Positions 1 to 8,523 of a stretch of DNA of 64,000 nt are shown here, one piece after another. A program made the translations under genes and the position numbers. The stretch comes from Myxococcales bacterium. Lineage in GTDB: Bacteria > Myxococcota_A > Polyangia > Haliangiales > Haliangiaceae. Position 1 is the first letter of the stretch. Each line of letters opens with the position of its first letter. The stretch covers positions 62,001-126,000 of the forward strand of contig JADKKI010000019.1 of the NCBI GenBank assembly GCA_016720595.1, read 5' to 3'. The notes beneath the pieces were generated by a model, which was not told the origin of the DNA, did not search any database, and saw nothing but the letters and a program-made list of their open reading frames with translations.

Positions 1-1517
1 ATCCCGCGCGGATGTCGATCGAGGTGCCGAACCAGGCGCCGATCATCATCGACGTCACTGCCGTCGCGGCGAGCCCGGCGATCTACGAGAGCACCGTGGC
101 ACTCCCCGCGGGCAGCTCGCTGGTGACGGTCTCGTTCATCAACGACTTCTACGATGCAGCGACCATGGGGGACCGCAACTTGTGGGTCGATTACGTGCAC
201 GTGACCGGTCCCCTCGATGGCCCGCAGATCGATGGCACGCGGCGCAAGCGCTTGCTCCTGTGCGATGCCCTCGACGACGCGGGCTGTCAGCGCTCGATCC
301 TCGAGGCGTTCGCGAAGCGCGCGTGGCGCCGCCCTCCCACCGACGAGGAGATCGGCAAGCTGCTCTCGCTCGTCGAGCTGGCGCGCGCGCAGGGCGACAC
401 GGCCGAGGCCGGGCTCCGGCTCGCGCTGCAGGGCGTGCTGGTCTCGCCGCACTTCATCTTCCGAGTCGAGGTGGATCCGAACCCGGGCTCGCTGACCCCG
501 CGCCCGCTCACCGGCTGGGAGCTGGCCACGCGGCTGTCGTACTTCCTGTGGAGCTCGATGCCGGATGCCGAGCTGTTCGATGCGGCCGAGTCCGGTCGGC
601 TGACCGATGATCCCGCGGAGCTCGGGCGCCAGGCGCAGCGGATGCTCGATGATCCGAAGGCGATCGCGCTGACCGACAACTTCGCCGGGCAGTGGCTGTT
701 CACGCGCGCTCGGCGATCAGGATCCGATTACCAGCTGTTCCCCCGAGTACGACGACGAGCTCGAGGCCGCGATGCGTGCCGAGACCCGGCGCTACTTCCA
801 GGCGTTCCTCAGCGAGGACGTGCCGATGGATCAGTTCCTCGTCGCCGACTTCACGTACGTGAACGATCGGCTCGCCGAGTTCTATGGCCTGCCGCCGGTG
901 GGCTCGCCCACGGATCTGGTCCGCGTCTCGCTGGCGGATTCGCCGCGGCGCGGCTTCCTCACGCAGGGCAGCTTCCTCCGCGTGACCTCGCGGCCGAAGC
1001 GCACCTCGCCGGTGCTGCGCGGCAAGTGGGTGCTCGACAACCTGCTGTGCACGCCGCCGCGCCCACCACCGCCCGGCGTGGAGGGCCTGCCGGATGCGAT
1101 GACGGCCACCGGCTCGATCCGCGAGCGCCTCGAGGCGCACCGCAACAACCCGATCTGTGCGAGCTGTCACCGCACGATGGATCCGATCGGCTTCGGCCTC
1201 GATAACTTCGATGCGATCGGTCGCTATCGTACGGCGGATGCAGGCTTCCCGATCAACGCCACGGGCGAGCTGACCGATGGCACCGTGTTCGATGGCGCCA
1301 CGGAGATGACCCAGCAGCTCGCCGCCAATCCGGGCGTGTACCGCTGCATGGTGCAGAAGCTCTACACGTACACGGGCCGGTCGCCGTTCCGGATCGAGGC
1401 GATCGAGCACATCGATCGGCTGACCGAGCGGTTCATCGATCGCGGTACCACCTGCGCGATCTCCTCGTCGACATCATCACCGACCCGTTCTTCGTGTCCC
1501 GCCGAGGTGAGCCATGA
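1..1517 (+). CDS. DUF1595/DUF1592/DUF1588/DUF1585 cytochrome-like protein, 5'-truncated, frame broken by indels
   Basis: The 3' part of a planctomycete/myxobacterial secreted cytochrome-like protein; the N-terminus lies outside the window. Domain order seen: end of a CBM-like segment (NLWVDYVHV), DUF1595, DUF1592 (LTGWELATRLSYFLWSS), DUF1588 with one haem-type CASCH motif near base 1160, and DUF1585 (YTYTGRSPF). The family frame is interrupted by small indels: two bases apparently missing near 709, one missing near 725, one extra C in the 740-744 C run, and one C missing at 1451-1452. Corrected, the protein ends LRDLLVDIITDPFFVSRRGEP and its TGA overlaps the next ATG (ATGA), as normal for a DUF1592-DUF1552 pair. 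Electron transfer is assumed from the haem motif; the actual role of the family is unknown. Sequencing error is likelier than a pseudogene, because every domain is intact. Confidence 0.85.
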
Positions 1518-2821
1518 ATCGCCGCAAGTTCCTCGGTGGTGCGGGCGCGATGATCGCGCTGCCGTTCTTGGCCTCGCTGCGCTCGCGCCTCGCACGCGGT
1601 GCAGAGCCGATGGTGCCGCGGCGGTTCGTCGGGTTCTACCTGCCGTGCGGGATCGTGATGAACAACTGGACGCCTGCGGTCGAGGGGCCCAGCTGGACGT
1701 CGCCGATCCTCACCCCGCTCATGCCGTACAAGGACAAGGTCCTCGTGCTGACCGGCGTGGACAACAAGCCCGGCCGATCCGACGGCGGTGGCGATCACGC
1801 GGCCGGCACCGGCGCGTTCCTCACGGCCACGCATGTCCGCAAGACCGCAGGTGCCGACATCCTGAGCGGCGTCTCGATCGATCAGCTCCTCGCCAAGACC
1901 TTGAGCGCGGGCCTGCCACTGCCTTCGCTCGAGCTCGGCACCGATGGTGGCGCCGCGGTCGGCGATTGCGACACCGGGTACAGCTGCGCGTACGCGCGGA
2001 GCATCGCGTGGTCCGGGCCCACGAGCCCGCTGCCCAAGCAGACCAACCCCACCGCGGTGTTCGATCGGCTGTTCGCCGGCTACGATCCGGACGCCTCCGC
2101 GGCCGAGGTCATGCGGCGCAAGGTCTACCGGACCAGCGTGCTCGATGGCGCTCTCGAGGATGCGACGTCCCTGCGCACCAAGCTCGGGCGCACGGATCAA
2201 TCCAAGCTCGACGAGTACCTGAACGCGGTCCGCGAGCTGGAGACCCGGATCGCGCGTCCGACGAAGGTCTGCAAGCCCGGCGCGCGGCCGCCCGGGTCTC
2301 TCGAGTTCGCGGATCGCTCGCGCGCGATGATCGATCTGATCGCGATCGCGTTCGAGTGCGATCTCACGCGCGTGGTCACGTTCATGCTCGGCAACGCGGG
2401 CTCGGGCAACACCCACCCGCAGATCGGCATCGCCGAATCGCACCACGAGCTGTCCCACCACATGGGCAACACCACGAACCTCGCCAAGCTCACGCAGATC
2501 AACACCTGGGAGATCGGCGAGCTCGCCTACCTGCTCGGCAAGCTGAAGGCGATCGACGATGGCAACGGCGTGACCGCGCTCGATAACTCGATCGTGTTCT
2601 GCTCGAGCGAGATCGAGGATGGCGATGCGCACCGCCACACCAACATGCCGGTGGTCGTGGCCGGCGGCGGCGCGGGCTCGATCGTCACGGGCACGCACCG
2701 CCGGTACACGGGCGGCCCGCCGGTGGCGGATCTGTTCATCGCACTCGCGGGCGGGCTCGGCCTGCCGCTGAGCTCGTTTGGCGATGATGGCACCGGCCCG
2801 CTCGCCGGCATCCGCGCGTGA
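1514..2821 (+). CDS. DUF1552 domain protein, Tat-exported
   Basis: A 435-residue protein that almost fills the DUF1552 family length. The N-terminus NRRKFLGGAGAMIALPFL is a twin-arginine signal, so it is probably exported folded. Conserved stretches include the WTSPILTPLMPYKDKVLVLTG type block and, late in the protein, the HHELSHHMGN and NTWEIGELAYLLGKLK segments. It starts inside the stop of the DUF1592 gene (ATGA), so the two are translationally coupled. DUF1592 and DUF1552 genes form a recurrent pair in Planctomycetes and Myxococcota. The family's biochemical role is not established; a metal- or haem-dependent periplasmic function is only inferred from the partner. Confidence 0.93.
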   Translation: MNRRKFLGGAGAMIALPFLASLRSRLARGAEPMVPRRFVGFYLPCGIVMNNWTPAVEGPSWTSPILTPLMPYKDKVLVLTGVDNKPGRSDGGGDHAAGTGAFLTATHVRKTAGADILSGVSIDQLLAKTLSAGLPLPSLELGTDGGAAVGDCDTGYSCAYARSIAWSGPTSPLPKQTNPTAVFDRLFAGYDPDASAAEVMRRKVYRTSVLDGALEDATSLRTKLGRTDQSKLDEYLNAVRELETRIARPTKVCKPGARPPGSLEFADRSRAMIDLIAIAFECDLTRVVTFMLGNAGSGNTHPQIGIAESHHELSHHMGNTTNLAKLTQINTWEIGELAYLLGKLKAIDDGNGVTALDNSIVFCSSEIEDGDAHRHTNMPVVVAGGGAGSIVTGTHRRYTGGPPVADLFIALAGGLGLPLSSFGDDGTGPLAGIRA

Positions 2822-2831
2822 GGCGCAGGGC

Positions 2832-3257
2832 CTACTTCGTGTAGTCGAACCAGGCGCCCGCGTACGGCGCCTGGACGTGGCAGCGGCTCCAGCACAGGTC
2901 GAGATGCACCTCGCCGGCGCCGGGGCTCGGCATCTGGGTGAACAGCCAGCCGCCCTCGTCGTCGGGCGCGGTGCCCGGGCGGAGCTTGCGCATGATCTCG
3001 ATGATCCGCAGCGCACCTGGCTGGCCGTTGTCGTTGTCGTGGACCTCCTTGACGAGCACCGCATCGCGCTCGGTGGTGCCGCGGGTCCGCGCGATGTCGT
3101 TGACGTAGATGATGCGATACGAATCGCCGTGCCCGGGCACGTTGCCGAACGTGTCCACGCGGTGCCAGCTCGTGTAATCGCCGAGCTCCGGTGGCGAGAC
3201 GCTGTCGGTACACGCCGCCAGCACGAGCGCCGCGAGCGTGAGCGCCGCGATCTTCAC
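2832..3257 (-). CDS. cytochrome P460-like lipoprotein with CX3CH motif
   Basis: A 141-residue lipoprotein (lipobox ALVLAAC). The body resembles the cytochrome P460 / c'-beta family: W-x-R-V near the start, YRIIYVND, a VLVKE strand, GGWLF, then a C-terminal haem site. That site reads CWSRCH, a CX3CH spacing rather than CX2CH. P460 proteins use a C-terminal c-type haem with a crosslinked lysine to oxidise hydroxylamine or bind NO; whether this one does is unknown. The GTG start overlaps the TGA of the gene before it (GTGA), and the gene is last in the four-gene minus-strand cytochrome operon running from 5517 down to 2832. It converges on the DUF1552 gene with 10 bases between. Confidence 0.75.
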   Translation of the reverse strand: MKIAALTLAALVLAACTDSVSPPELGDYTSWHRVDTFGNVPGHGDSYRIIYVNDIARTRGTTERDAVLVKEVHDNDNGQPGALRIIEIMRKLRPGTAPDDEGGWLFTQMPSPGAGEVHLDLCWSRCHVQAPYAGAWFDYTK

Positions 3258-3992
3258 GGGACCACCAGCATGCCCACCGAGACCTCGACGTAGTCGATCG
3301 ATCCATCCGGGCCGTCGAGGTCCGCACCGTCGTCGAGGCGGGCGGTGAGCTCGTAGCTCCCGGCCGGGATGCCGGTGAGATCGACCGTGAACGAATCGCG
3401 GCCGGAGACCAGATCGGCGATCACGCCGGTGACCAGCTGGTTGCCCTTGCGGCGCGGCCCGCGGAGGTTGCCCACCACCAGATCGCGATCGCGATCGCGG
3501 AGCTCGTACGAGAACGTCACGATCGCGCCCTCGCGACCGAGCTCGGTGACGGTGAGCTCGGGGGTGGCGTTGTCGGGGCGGCCCGGGCCGCGCGGGGCCT
3601 TCATCGAGCCATCGACGAGCCCGGCCCAGCTGCGCAGGACGGTCAGCTCGTAGTCCGCGAGCTCGCGGCCCGGTGGCATCACGGTCTCCGGTGGGGCGGT
3701 ACTTGCTGTACTGGATCCGCTGGGCGATCAACGTGGCGTTGTGTGCGGCTCCGGAGATCGGAGCGTCGAACGCCACCACCTCGACGGGATCGTACGAGTC
3801 CAACCGCAGGCCGAACGCGGCGAAGCCGAGCGTGGGATAGCCATGACAGCGCACGCAGTTCGCGGCGAGGATCGGCATCACGTCCACCTGCCAGCTCGGC
3901 TGCGCCGGCGGATCGTCGAAGCCGCAGGCACCGAGGCCCAGGCCGACGACGAGCGCGAGCGTGATGTGGCGTGGGGCGGGCACGGCGCTCAC
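3254..3992 (-). CDS. PPC1-type c-type cytochrome lipoprotein (one frameshift)
   Basis: Third gene of the operon. The GTG start overlaps the upstream TGA (GTGA). The N-terminus has a lipobox (VVGLGLGAC), then a monoheme cytochrome domain: CVRCH near residue 45, and a MPPG distal-methionine segment after the frameshift. The C-terminal half (VTELGREGAIVTFSYELRD onward) looks like an Ig-like beta domain. Reading breaks in the GGGG run at 3693-3696 (plus strand); removing one base restores SKYRPPETVMPPGRELADYEL as a continuous PPC1-like sequence, so an assembly indel is likely. Expected to be an outer-membrane or periplasmic electron carrier. The 3' end overlaps the P460 gene start. Confidence 0.8.
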
Positions 3993-5119
3993 AGGTAGTA
4001 GTGTAGCTGGAGCAGTGCGAGCAGGTTGGGATGCGTGGTGTCCCCTCCTGTCGCCTCGAGCCGGGTCAAGAGGTGGGCCTCGACGTGCGCCCAGGGGAAC
4101 GCCTGGACATCGAGCTGGAACGCATTGCGCGTGGAGCCGCGGAGCGACAGATCCGGATCCCATCGCTGTAGCGCGGCGCCGATCATGTACCCCGGCAGGA
4201 TCAGCTTGGTCAGCTGCGCGAAGCCGAGGAGCTGCAGCCGCGTGGTGCCGCCGGTGGCGAAGCTCTGGCGCTGGAGATCGAGCTCGCCGATCGCCATCAG
4301 GCCCGGCTTCTCGAACCAGTACTTGCCGATCGCGCCCGCGGTGACGCGGCGATCGTCGTCGGTCTGCGCGACCCGCGCGTTACCGGCCACGAGGTATGCG
4401 CCGAACCTGCGCTCGTAGTACGCGGTGGCGCCGCTCGCCTTGGCGCCGGACCCGGTGTACGGGATCGGATTGCCGAGGAAGCCGGCGAGGTAGCCCTCCC
4501 AGTTGTTGCCGCTGGCTCCGAGCTCGACGGCGTAGGGCTCCTCGAGGGTGGACTGATCGAGGTAGCGCCGCGGATACGCGGTGTGGTCCTGCGAGCGCAG
4601 GCCGAACACCGGGAAGAACCGACCGGCGCGCACGGTGACGTTGCCCGAGCCGCTCTCGTACATCAGGTAGTGCTGGCGCGAGGCGACGTAGCTCGCGACC
4701 GAGGCCCCCGGCGTGCGCGAGCGCGCGGCGCCGTTGAGACCGACGGTGAGGTTCAGCGAGATCGGGCCGAAGGCCGCCCGCGAGTACGTATCGGCCTGCA
4801 TCGGGAACGCGAGCAGCGTGGGATCTCGATCCGCGAGCTGCTTGCCCCCGAGCGCGAACCTGAAGTCCGCGCCGAGCGCGAGCCACGAGGGCAGGGTGAC
4901 CCCGCCGTGGGCGAACCTGCCATCGCCGCGCCCGCTGATCCCTTCGCCGGCCTCGTCCCGGCCCAGATCGTTGAGCAAGCCGCCCCCGCCAGGTGCGAAG
5001 TGACACGCCGAGCAACGATCCGAGCCCAGCGCGAACTGGAACTGCGGATACGCGTCGGCGGTGGTGGTGCCGACTGCGAGCACTGCAAGCGCAACGAGCG
5101 AGGCGAGGCTCAATCGCAC
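3989..5119 (-). CDS. fused monoheme cytochrome-porin, Cyc2-like architecture
   Basis: A 376-residue outer-membrane protein. Signal peptide to about residue 23 (TTADA|YPQ). A single CSACH haem site sits at residues 36-40, immediately followed by a glycine/proline loop (FAPGGGGLLNDLGR). The rest is alternating beta-strand sequence with aromatic girdle residues and a terminal LLQLHYYL typical of a barrel end signal. A lone haem at the N-terminus of a barrel is the layout of Cyc2, the iron-oxidising cytochrome-porin fusion, though this protein is shorter than most Cyc2 proteins and homology is not shown. GTG start; overlaps the upstream lipoprotein cytochrome by 10 bases and the downstream cytochrome by 4. 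The context suggests electron passage across the outer membrane. Confidence 0.8.
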   Translation of the reverse strand: MRLSLASLVALAVLAVGTTTADAYPQFQFALGSDRCSACHFAPGGGGLLNDLGRDEAGEGISGRGDGRFAHGGVTLPSWLALGADFRFALGGKQLADRDPTLLAFPMQADTYSRAAFGPISLNLTVGLNGAARSRTPGASVASYVASRQHYLMYESGSGNVTVRAGRFFPVFGLRSQDHTAYPRRYLDQSTLEEPYAVELGASGNNWEGYLAGFLGNPIPYTGSGAKASGATAYYERRFGAYLVAGNARVAQTDDDRRVTAGAIGKYWFEKPGLMAIGELDLQRQSFATGGTTRLQLLGFAQLTKLILPGYMIGAALQRWDPDLSLRGSTRNAFQLDVQAFPWAHVEAHLLTRLEATGGDTTHPNLLALLQLHYYL

Positions 5120-5517
5120 GTGGCGCCCTCGAGGATCCAGCGCTCGACGATCTCGATCTCGACGTCGGGCAGCGGCACATCGGGCGGCATGATCGACCCG
5201 CCCTCGCCGCGCAGCAGGTACATCAGCTTCGAGGACTCGGGATGGCCGGGGCGCACGAAGTTGCCGGGTGGATCGCCGGGGAGCGCCGGCGCGTCACAGC
5301 CGCGGCCGGTCAGCAGCACGTACGCGGCATCAGGCGTGGACAGATCCACCCCGGCGCGCGAGCCGAGCTTGCTGTGACACGCCGAAGTGGTGCAGCTCGG
5401 GCGGAGGATCGCGGCGTGCACGTAGGTCCACGAGGCGGAACGATCGTCGACGGTATCGCACCCGGTCAGCGTGAGGCCGGCGAGGAGCCAGCCGGCGATC
5501 GTGAACGCAGCGCGCAC
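5110..5517 (-). CDS. monoheme cytochrome-like lipoprotein
   Basis: First gene of the minus-strand cytochrome operon. A 135-residue lipoprotein (lipobox LTLTGC). A cytochrome-like domain carries CTTSACH (CX4CH spacing) around residue 42 and a C-terminal IMPPD segment that could supply the distal methionine, followed by VERWILEGA, the closing helix seen in planctomycete/myxobacterial PPC1-type cytochromes. The CX4CH site may still be haemylated, or may be a degenerate site; the sequence cannot decide. Its stop codon lies inside the start of the cytochrome-porin gene (10-base overlap), so the two are probably made together. Confidence 0.8.
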   Translation of the reverse strand: MRAAFTIAGWLLAGLTLTGCDTVDDRSASWTYVHAAILRPSCTTSACHSKLGSRAGVDLSTPDAAYVLLTGRGCDAPALPGDPPGNFVRPGHPESSKLMYLLRGEGGSIMPPDVPLPDVEIEIVERWILEGATCD

Positions 5518-5604
5518 GCGGGCATCCTCTCACGGGTGCGGCGGGCCGGACGGATCCCGGCGCGCGAGATCTCGTCGTGCCGGGGCCAGGTGCGCCGAGT
5601 GCAC

Positions 5605-6474
5605 TCAGTCCGGTTTGCGGGTGGCGTAGTAGAGCTGGTAGTCGCCACCGATCAGCACGCGGAAGTACAGCGTGCGTCCGTCGGTGCTGAGCTCGGGATC
5701 GCCGAGGTCCTTGTCCGGTGTGAGGGTGACGACCTCCGCGGTCTCGAACGGGCGATCGAGCGACGTGCGCGCCGAACGGTGGATCTCCGAGCCGAATTGC
5801 GCGGTATGGGCCTCGTAGAACATCTCGAGTCCATCCTGGCTCAGCGTCGGTGACGTATCACCGTACATCGACGTCGGGATCATCGGCGCCTGCACCGGGT
5901 CCCATCCGGCGTCGAGCGATGTGCGCGCGTACTCCACCAGGGCTGAACCCGGATCGTTGTGGTCCGGTGCCGAGCCGGCGACCAGCCGCAGATCGTGTGC
6001 GCCGAGATCGGCGGGACCCACTGGCGGGAGGTGCTTCGTGCCCGGTAGCCACAGTGCAGTCGGGTCGTTCCGATGAAACGACTGCTGCTGGTAGGACGAG
6101 GTCTGGCAGAACAGGTCGAGCCCGTCGGCCGAGATCGTGCCGTGCACCTGAGCCTCGTTGACTTGTGTGTTGATCGGATTGGGAGCGTCGAACGTGGTCC
6201 CGGTGGTTCGCTTGGCGACCAGGATCCGGTTCGGCTGCGGTGGCGTATCCGCCTGGAACCGCTCCGACGAGAAGAACAGCTCGCCGTCGTTCGACCACAC
6301 CGTCGGGGCGAAGTCGCTGCCGGAGGCGCCCGCGACGTTGGCCACCGGCTGCGCACCCATGAAGTCGCCCCAGCTCGTGGGATCCGTGCCGCCATCGCCA
6401 CCGCCGCCACCGCCGAACCCGGGCTTGCTGAAGCAGCCGGTTGCAACGACAAGGACCAGCGCACTCACCCTCAC
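5605..6474 (-). CDS. lipoprotein with PD40/TolB-like beta-propeller repeats
   Basis: About 289 residues. Lipobox VVATGC, then a glycine-rich linker (GFGGGGGGDGG) and repeats of the form W-S-x-D-G-x-x-F-F-S, S-A-D-G-L-D-L-F, S-Q-D-G-L-E-M-F and S-T-D-G-R-T-L-Y-F. These are PD40 (WD40-like) blades as in TolB and related surface propellers. GTG start at 6474; an alternative GTG lies two codons further in. No enzymatic residues are apparent; probably a surface or periplasmic binding protein. It is separated by 87 bases from the cytochrome operon, and is divergent from the regulator at 6594. Confidence 0.85.
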   Translation of the reverse strand: MRVSALVLVVATGCFSKPGFGGGGGGDGGTDPTSWGDFMGAQPVANVAGASGSDFAPTVWSNDGELFFSSERFQADTPPQPNRILVAKRTTGTTFDAPNPINTQVNEAQVHGTISADGLDLFCQTSSYQQQSFHRNDPTALWLPGTKHLPPVGPADLGAHDLRLVAGSAPDHNDPGSALVEYARTSLDAGWDPVQAPMIPTSMYGDTSPTLSQDGLEMFYEAHTAQFGSEIHRSARTSLDRPFETAEVVTLTPDKDLGDPELSTDGRTLYFRVLIGGDYQLYYATRKPD

Positions 6475-6593
6475 CGTCGCATCATACCGCAGACGTCGTG
6501 CGTCGATCGCACGGAGAGCACTCGTGGAGCTGCGATCATCATTGTCGCGAGGCGCCCTTGTGGCGCTTCATCGGGCCATCGGAGGATGCACAG

Positions 6594-7835
6594 ATGCCGC
6601 GGAGGCGAGCGACGGTGGTCGATGTGGTCGAGGCCGCCTATCGCGCGGCCGTACGGTCACCAACCACCTGGGTCGCCGAGGTGCTCGCCGTCGCGGCTCC
6701 GCTGCTCGACCGCGGCGCAGACGTCGTCGCCTACGAATACGACACCACGCGGCCGATGCGGCAGTGGCTGTCACCGCCGGTCGGGAATCCCGAGCTCGCT
6801 GCCTCCGTCGTCGCCGCCTTCGCCGACACACCTCCCGGCATCAACCACGACGTCCATCGGCGGCTCGGGCCGGTCACGATCTTGAGCGAGATCCTGCAGG
6901 CACCCCTGGCCACTCGAACCGACCTGGCGCCTCACGCACGCCCGCGAGCGATGGCCGACATGCTCGGAGTCAACGCCACCGATCCCAGCGGTCGCGGCAC
7001 GTACTTCTGTGCGCCTTCGCGCCGCGTGATTCGACGCAACGGTGGTGGGATCCAGCGCTGGGAACAGGTGGCCGCCCACATCGCGGCCGCCGGGCGGTTG
7101 CGTCACGTCCTCGCGCGGCCGGGATTGCCCGAGGCGATCCTCTCGCCCGACGGGAAGGTGCTCCACGCCGCTTCGGCCGCACAGTCCAGCCTGCCAATGC
7201 TGCAGCGCGCGGCCCGCGCTTCGGAGCGCGCACGCGTCGAACGCACCGACCTCGACACGCTGGCCGCGTGGTCCGCACTGGTGGATGGTCGTTGGTCGCT
7301 GGTCGACGAGATCGAACGCGACGGGAGGCGCATCCTCCTGGCTCATGCCAACCCGGCGGCGGTCGGCGATCCGCGACGCCTGACCAGGATGGAGCGGGTG
7401 GTCGCCGGCTACGTGGCGATGGGACACTCGAACAAGCTGATCGGCTACGAGCTGGGAGTGGCGCCGAGCACCGTCGCCCTTCACCTTCAGGGCGCGACGA
7501 GAAAGCTCGGAGTGCGGAGTCGTGTCGAGCTGGTGGACCGCGTGCTCCTGATCAGTCACGGTCGGAGCCAGCAGTTCGAGATCGGTGGCGAGCTCGTGAA
7601 CGCGATCGTGAGCCCGGAGTCGGGCTCGTCGGCGCGGATCGCCACGCTCACCCGTGCCGAGCTGGCCGTGGCGCGCCTCGCTGCACGTGGACGCTCGAGT
7701 GCATACATCGCGCGCGAGCGCCGAGTGTCGGTGCGGACGATCGCGAACCAGCTCGCGAGCATCTACGCCAAGCTGGCGATCGGCACGCGGAGCGAGCTCG
7801 CGCACCTGCTCGCAGCTTCCCCCCCGACGAAATGA
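6594..7835 (+). CDS. transcription regulator with two tandem LuxR-type HTH domains
   Basis: A 413-residue protein. The ATG at 6594 is chosen because GGAGG stands 9-13 bases upstream. Residues 1-260 are a globular sensor region without a family I recognise. Two LuxR/GerE-like HTH domains follow: residues 263-317 (LTRMERVVAGYVAMGHSNKLI ... STVALHLQGATRKLGVRSR) and residues 352-406 (LTRAELAVARLAARGRSSAYI ... RTIANQLASIYAKLAIGTRSE). Each keeps the L-T-x-x-E start, the recognition helix and the K-L-G/A end. A normal LuxR protein has one such domain at the C-terminus. The ligand and targets are unknown; the neighbours are lipoprotein genes. Confidence 0.9.
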   Translation: MPRRRATVVDVVEAAYRAAVRSPTTWVAEVLAVAAPLLDRGADVVAYEYDTTRPMRQWLSPPVGNPELAASVVAAFADTPPGINHDVHRRLGPVTILSEILQAPLATRTDLAPHARPRAMADMLGVNATDPSGRGTYFCAPSRRVIRRNGGGIQRWEQVAAHIAAAGRLRHVLARPGLPEAILSPDGKVLHAASAAQSSLPMLQRAARASERARVERTDLDTLAAWSALVDGRWSLVDEIERDGRRILLAHANPAAVGDPRRLTRMERVVAGYVAMGHSNKLIGYELGVAPSTVALHLQGATRKLGVRSRVELVDRVLLISHGRSQQFEIGGELVNAIVSPESGSSARIATLTRAELAVARLAARGRSSAYIARERRVSVRTIANQLASIYAKLAIGTRSELAHLLAASPPTK

Positions 7836-7874
7836 CTATGGCGAACGAAGGCGGTGCGTTCGAACGTCCCGCCG

Positions 7875-8513
7875 ATGAGAACCGCTTCGATGTTCAGGAC
7901 AGGTTGGGTGATGGCGATGGTCGTGACGGCAGGGTGTGGTGGCGATGACATGCCGAAGTCCGTCGACGCTCCCGTAGGGCCCCCCACGGTGATCGGCGCG
8001 CTCGCCGCGCACGGGCCGTGGATGGAGGACTTCGTGTGGAGTGCCGCTGCCTACAGACCGTGCACCGGTTGCGAGCACCTCACCGTGCTCCAGTTCTTCG
8101 CAGATCACTATCAACTCGGGGTGTACGCGCGTACGCCCGGGCAAGCGGCAACCGCCAACCTGGCATGTTCTGCTCGGTTCAACCTCGTCGAGACCGCCGT
8201 CGCCGGCTTCGATCCGCGCGATCGGACGGTCGTGGACCTGACGATCGGGACCAATGATTGCGGGTTCACGACCGTCGGCCCCGCGAGCACCTACGTGTTC
8301 GAGGTGGTGACGCGCGACACCTCCGGCGCGCCGAGCTATGTCGCGTACTGGCCGGGCGCCGGTGCGTCGCCGTTCCCCGGCTACGACTATCAGGGCGACG
8401 GGACGAAGGCGGACCCACTGCGCTTGTGCACGACCGCGTTCTCGACGTTGTGCGAGCCGGCATGCAACCTCAATGCACTCCCCACCGGAGGTTGCGGTCT
8501 CGCCCAACCGTAG
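7875..8513 (+). CDS. hypothetical lipoprotein
   Basis: Around 212 residues from the ATG at 7875; a GTG at 7854 with a GAAGG-like site just ahead is an alternative start. The signal ends in VVTAGC followed by GGDD, a lipobox with acidic +2/+3 region. The mature part has eight or more cysteines (CTGC, ACS, NDCGF, LCTT, CEPACN, GGC) suggesting disulfides. It follows the double-HTH regulator by 39 bases on the same strand and could be co-transcribed. No family recognised. Confidence 0.75.
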   Translation: MRTASMFRTGWVMAMVVTAGCGGDDMPKSVDAPVGPPTVIGALAAHGPWMEDFVWSAAAYRPCTGCEHLTVLQFFADHYQLGVYARTPGQAATANLACSARFNLVETAVAGFDPRDRTVVDLTIGTNDCGFTTVGPASTYVFEVVTRDTSGAPSYVAYWPGAGASPFPGYDYQGDGTKADPLRLCTTAFSTLCEPACNLNALPTGGCGLAQP

Positions 8514-8523
8514 CGCTCGAAGC

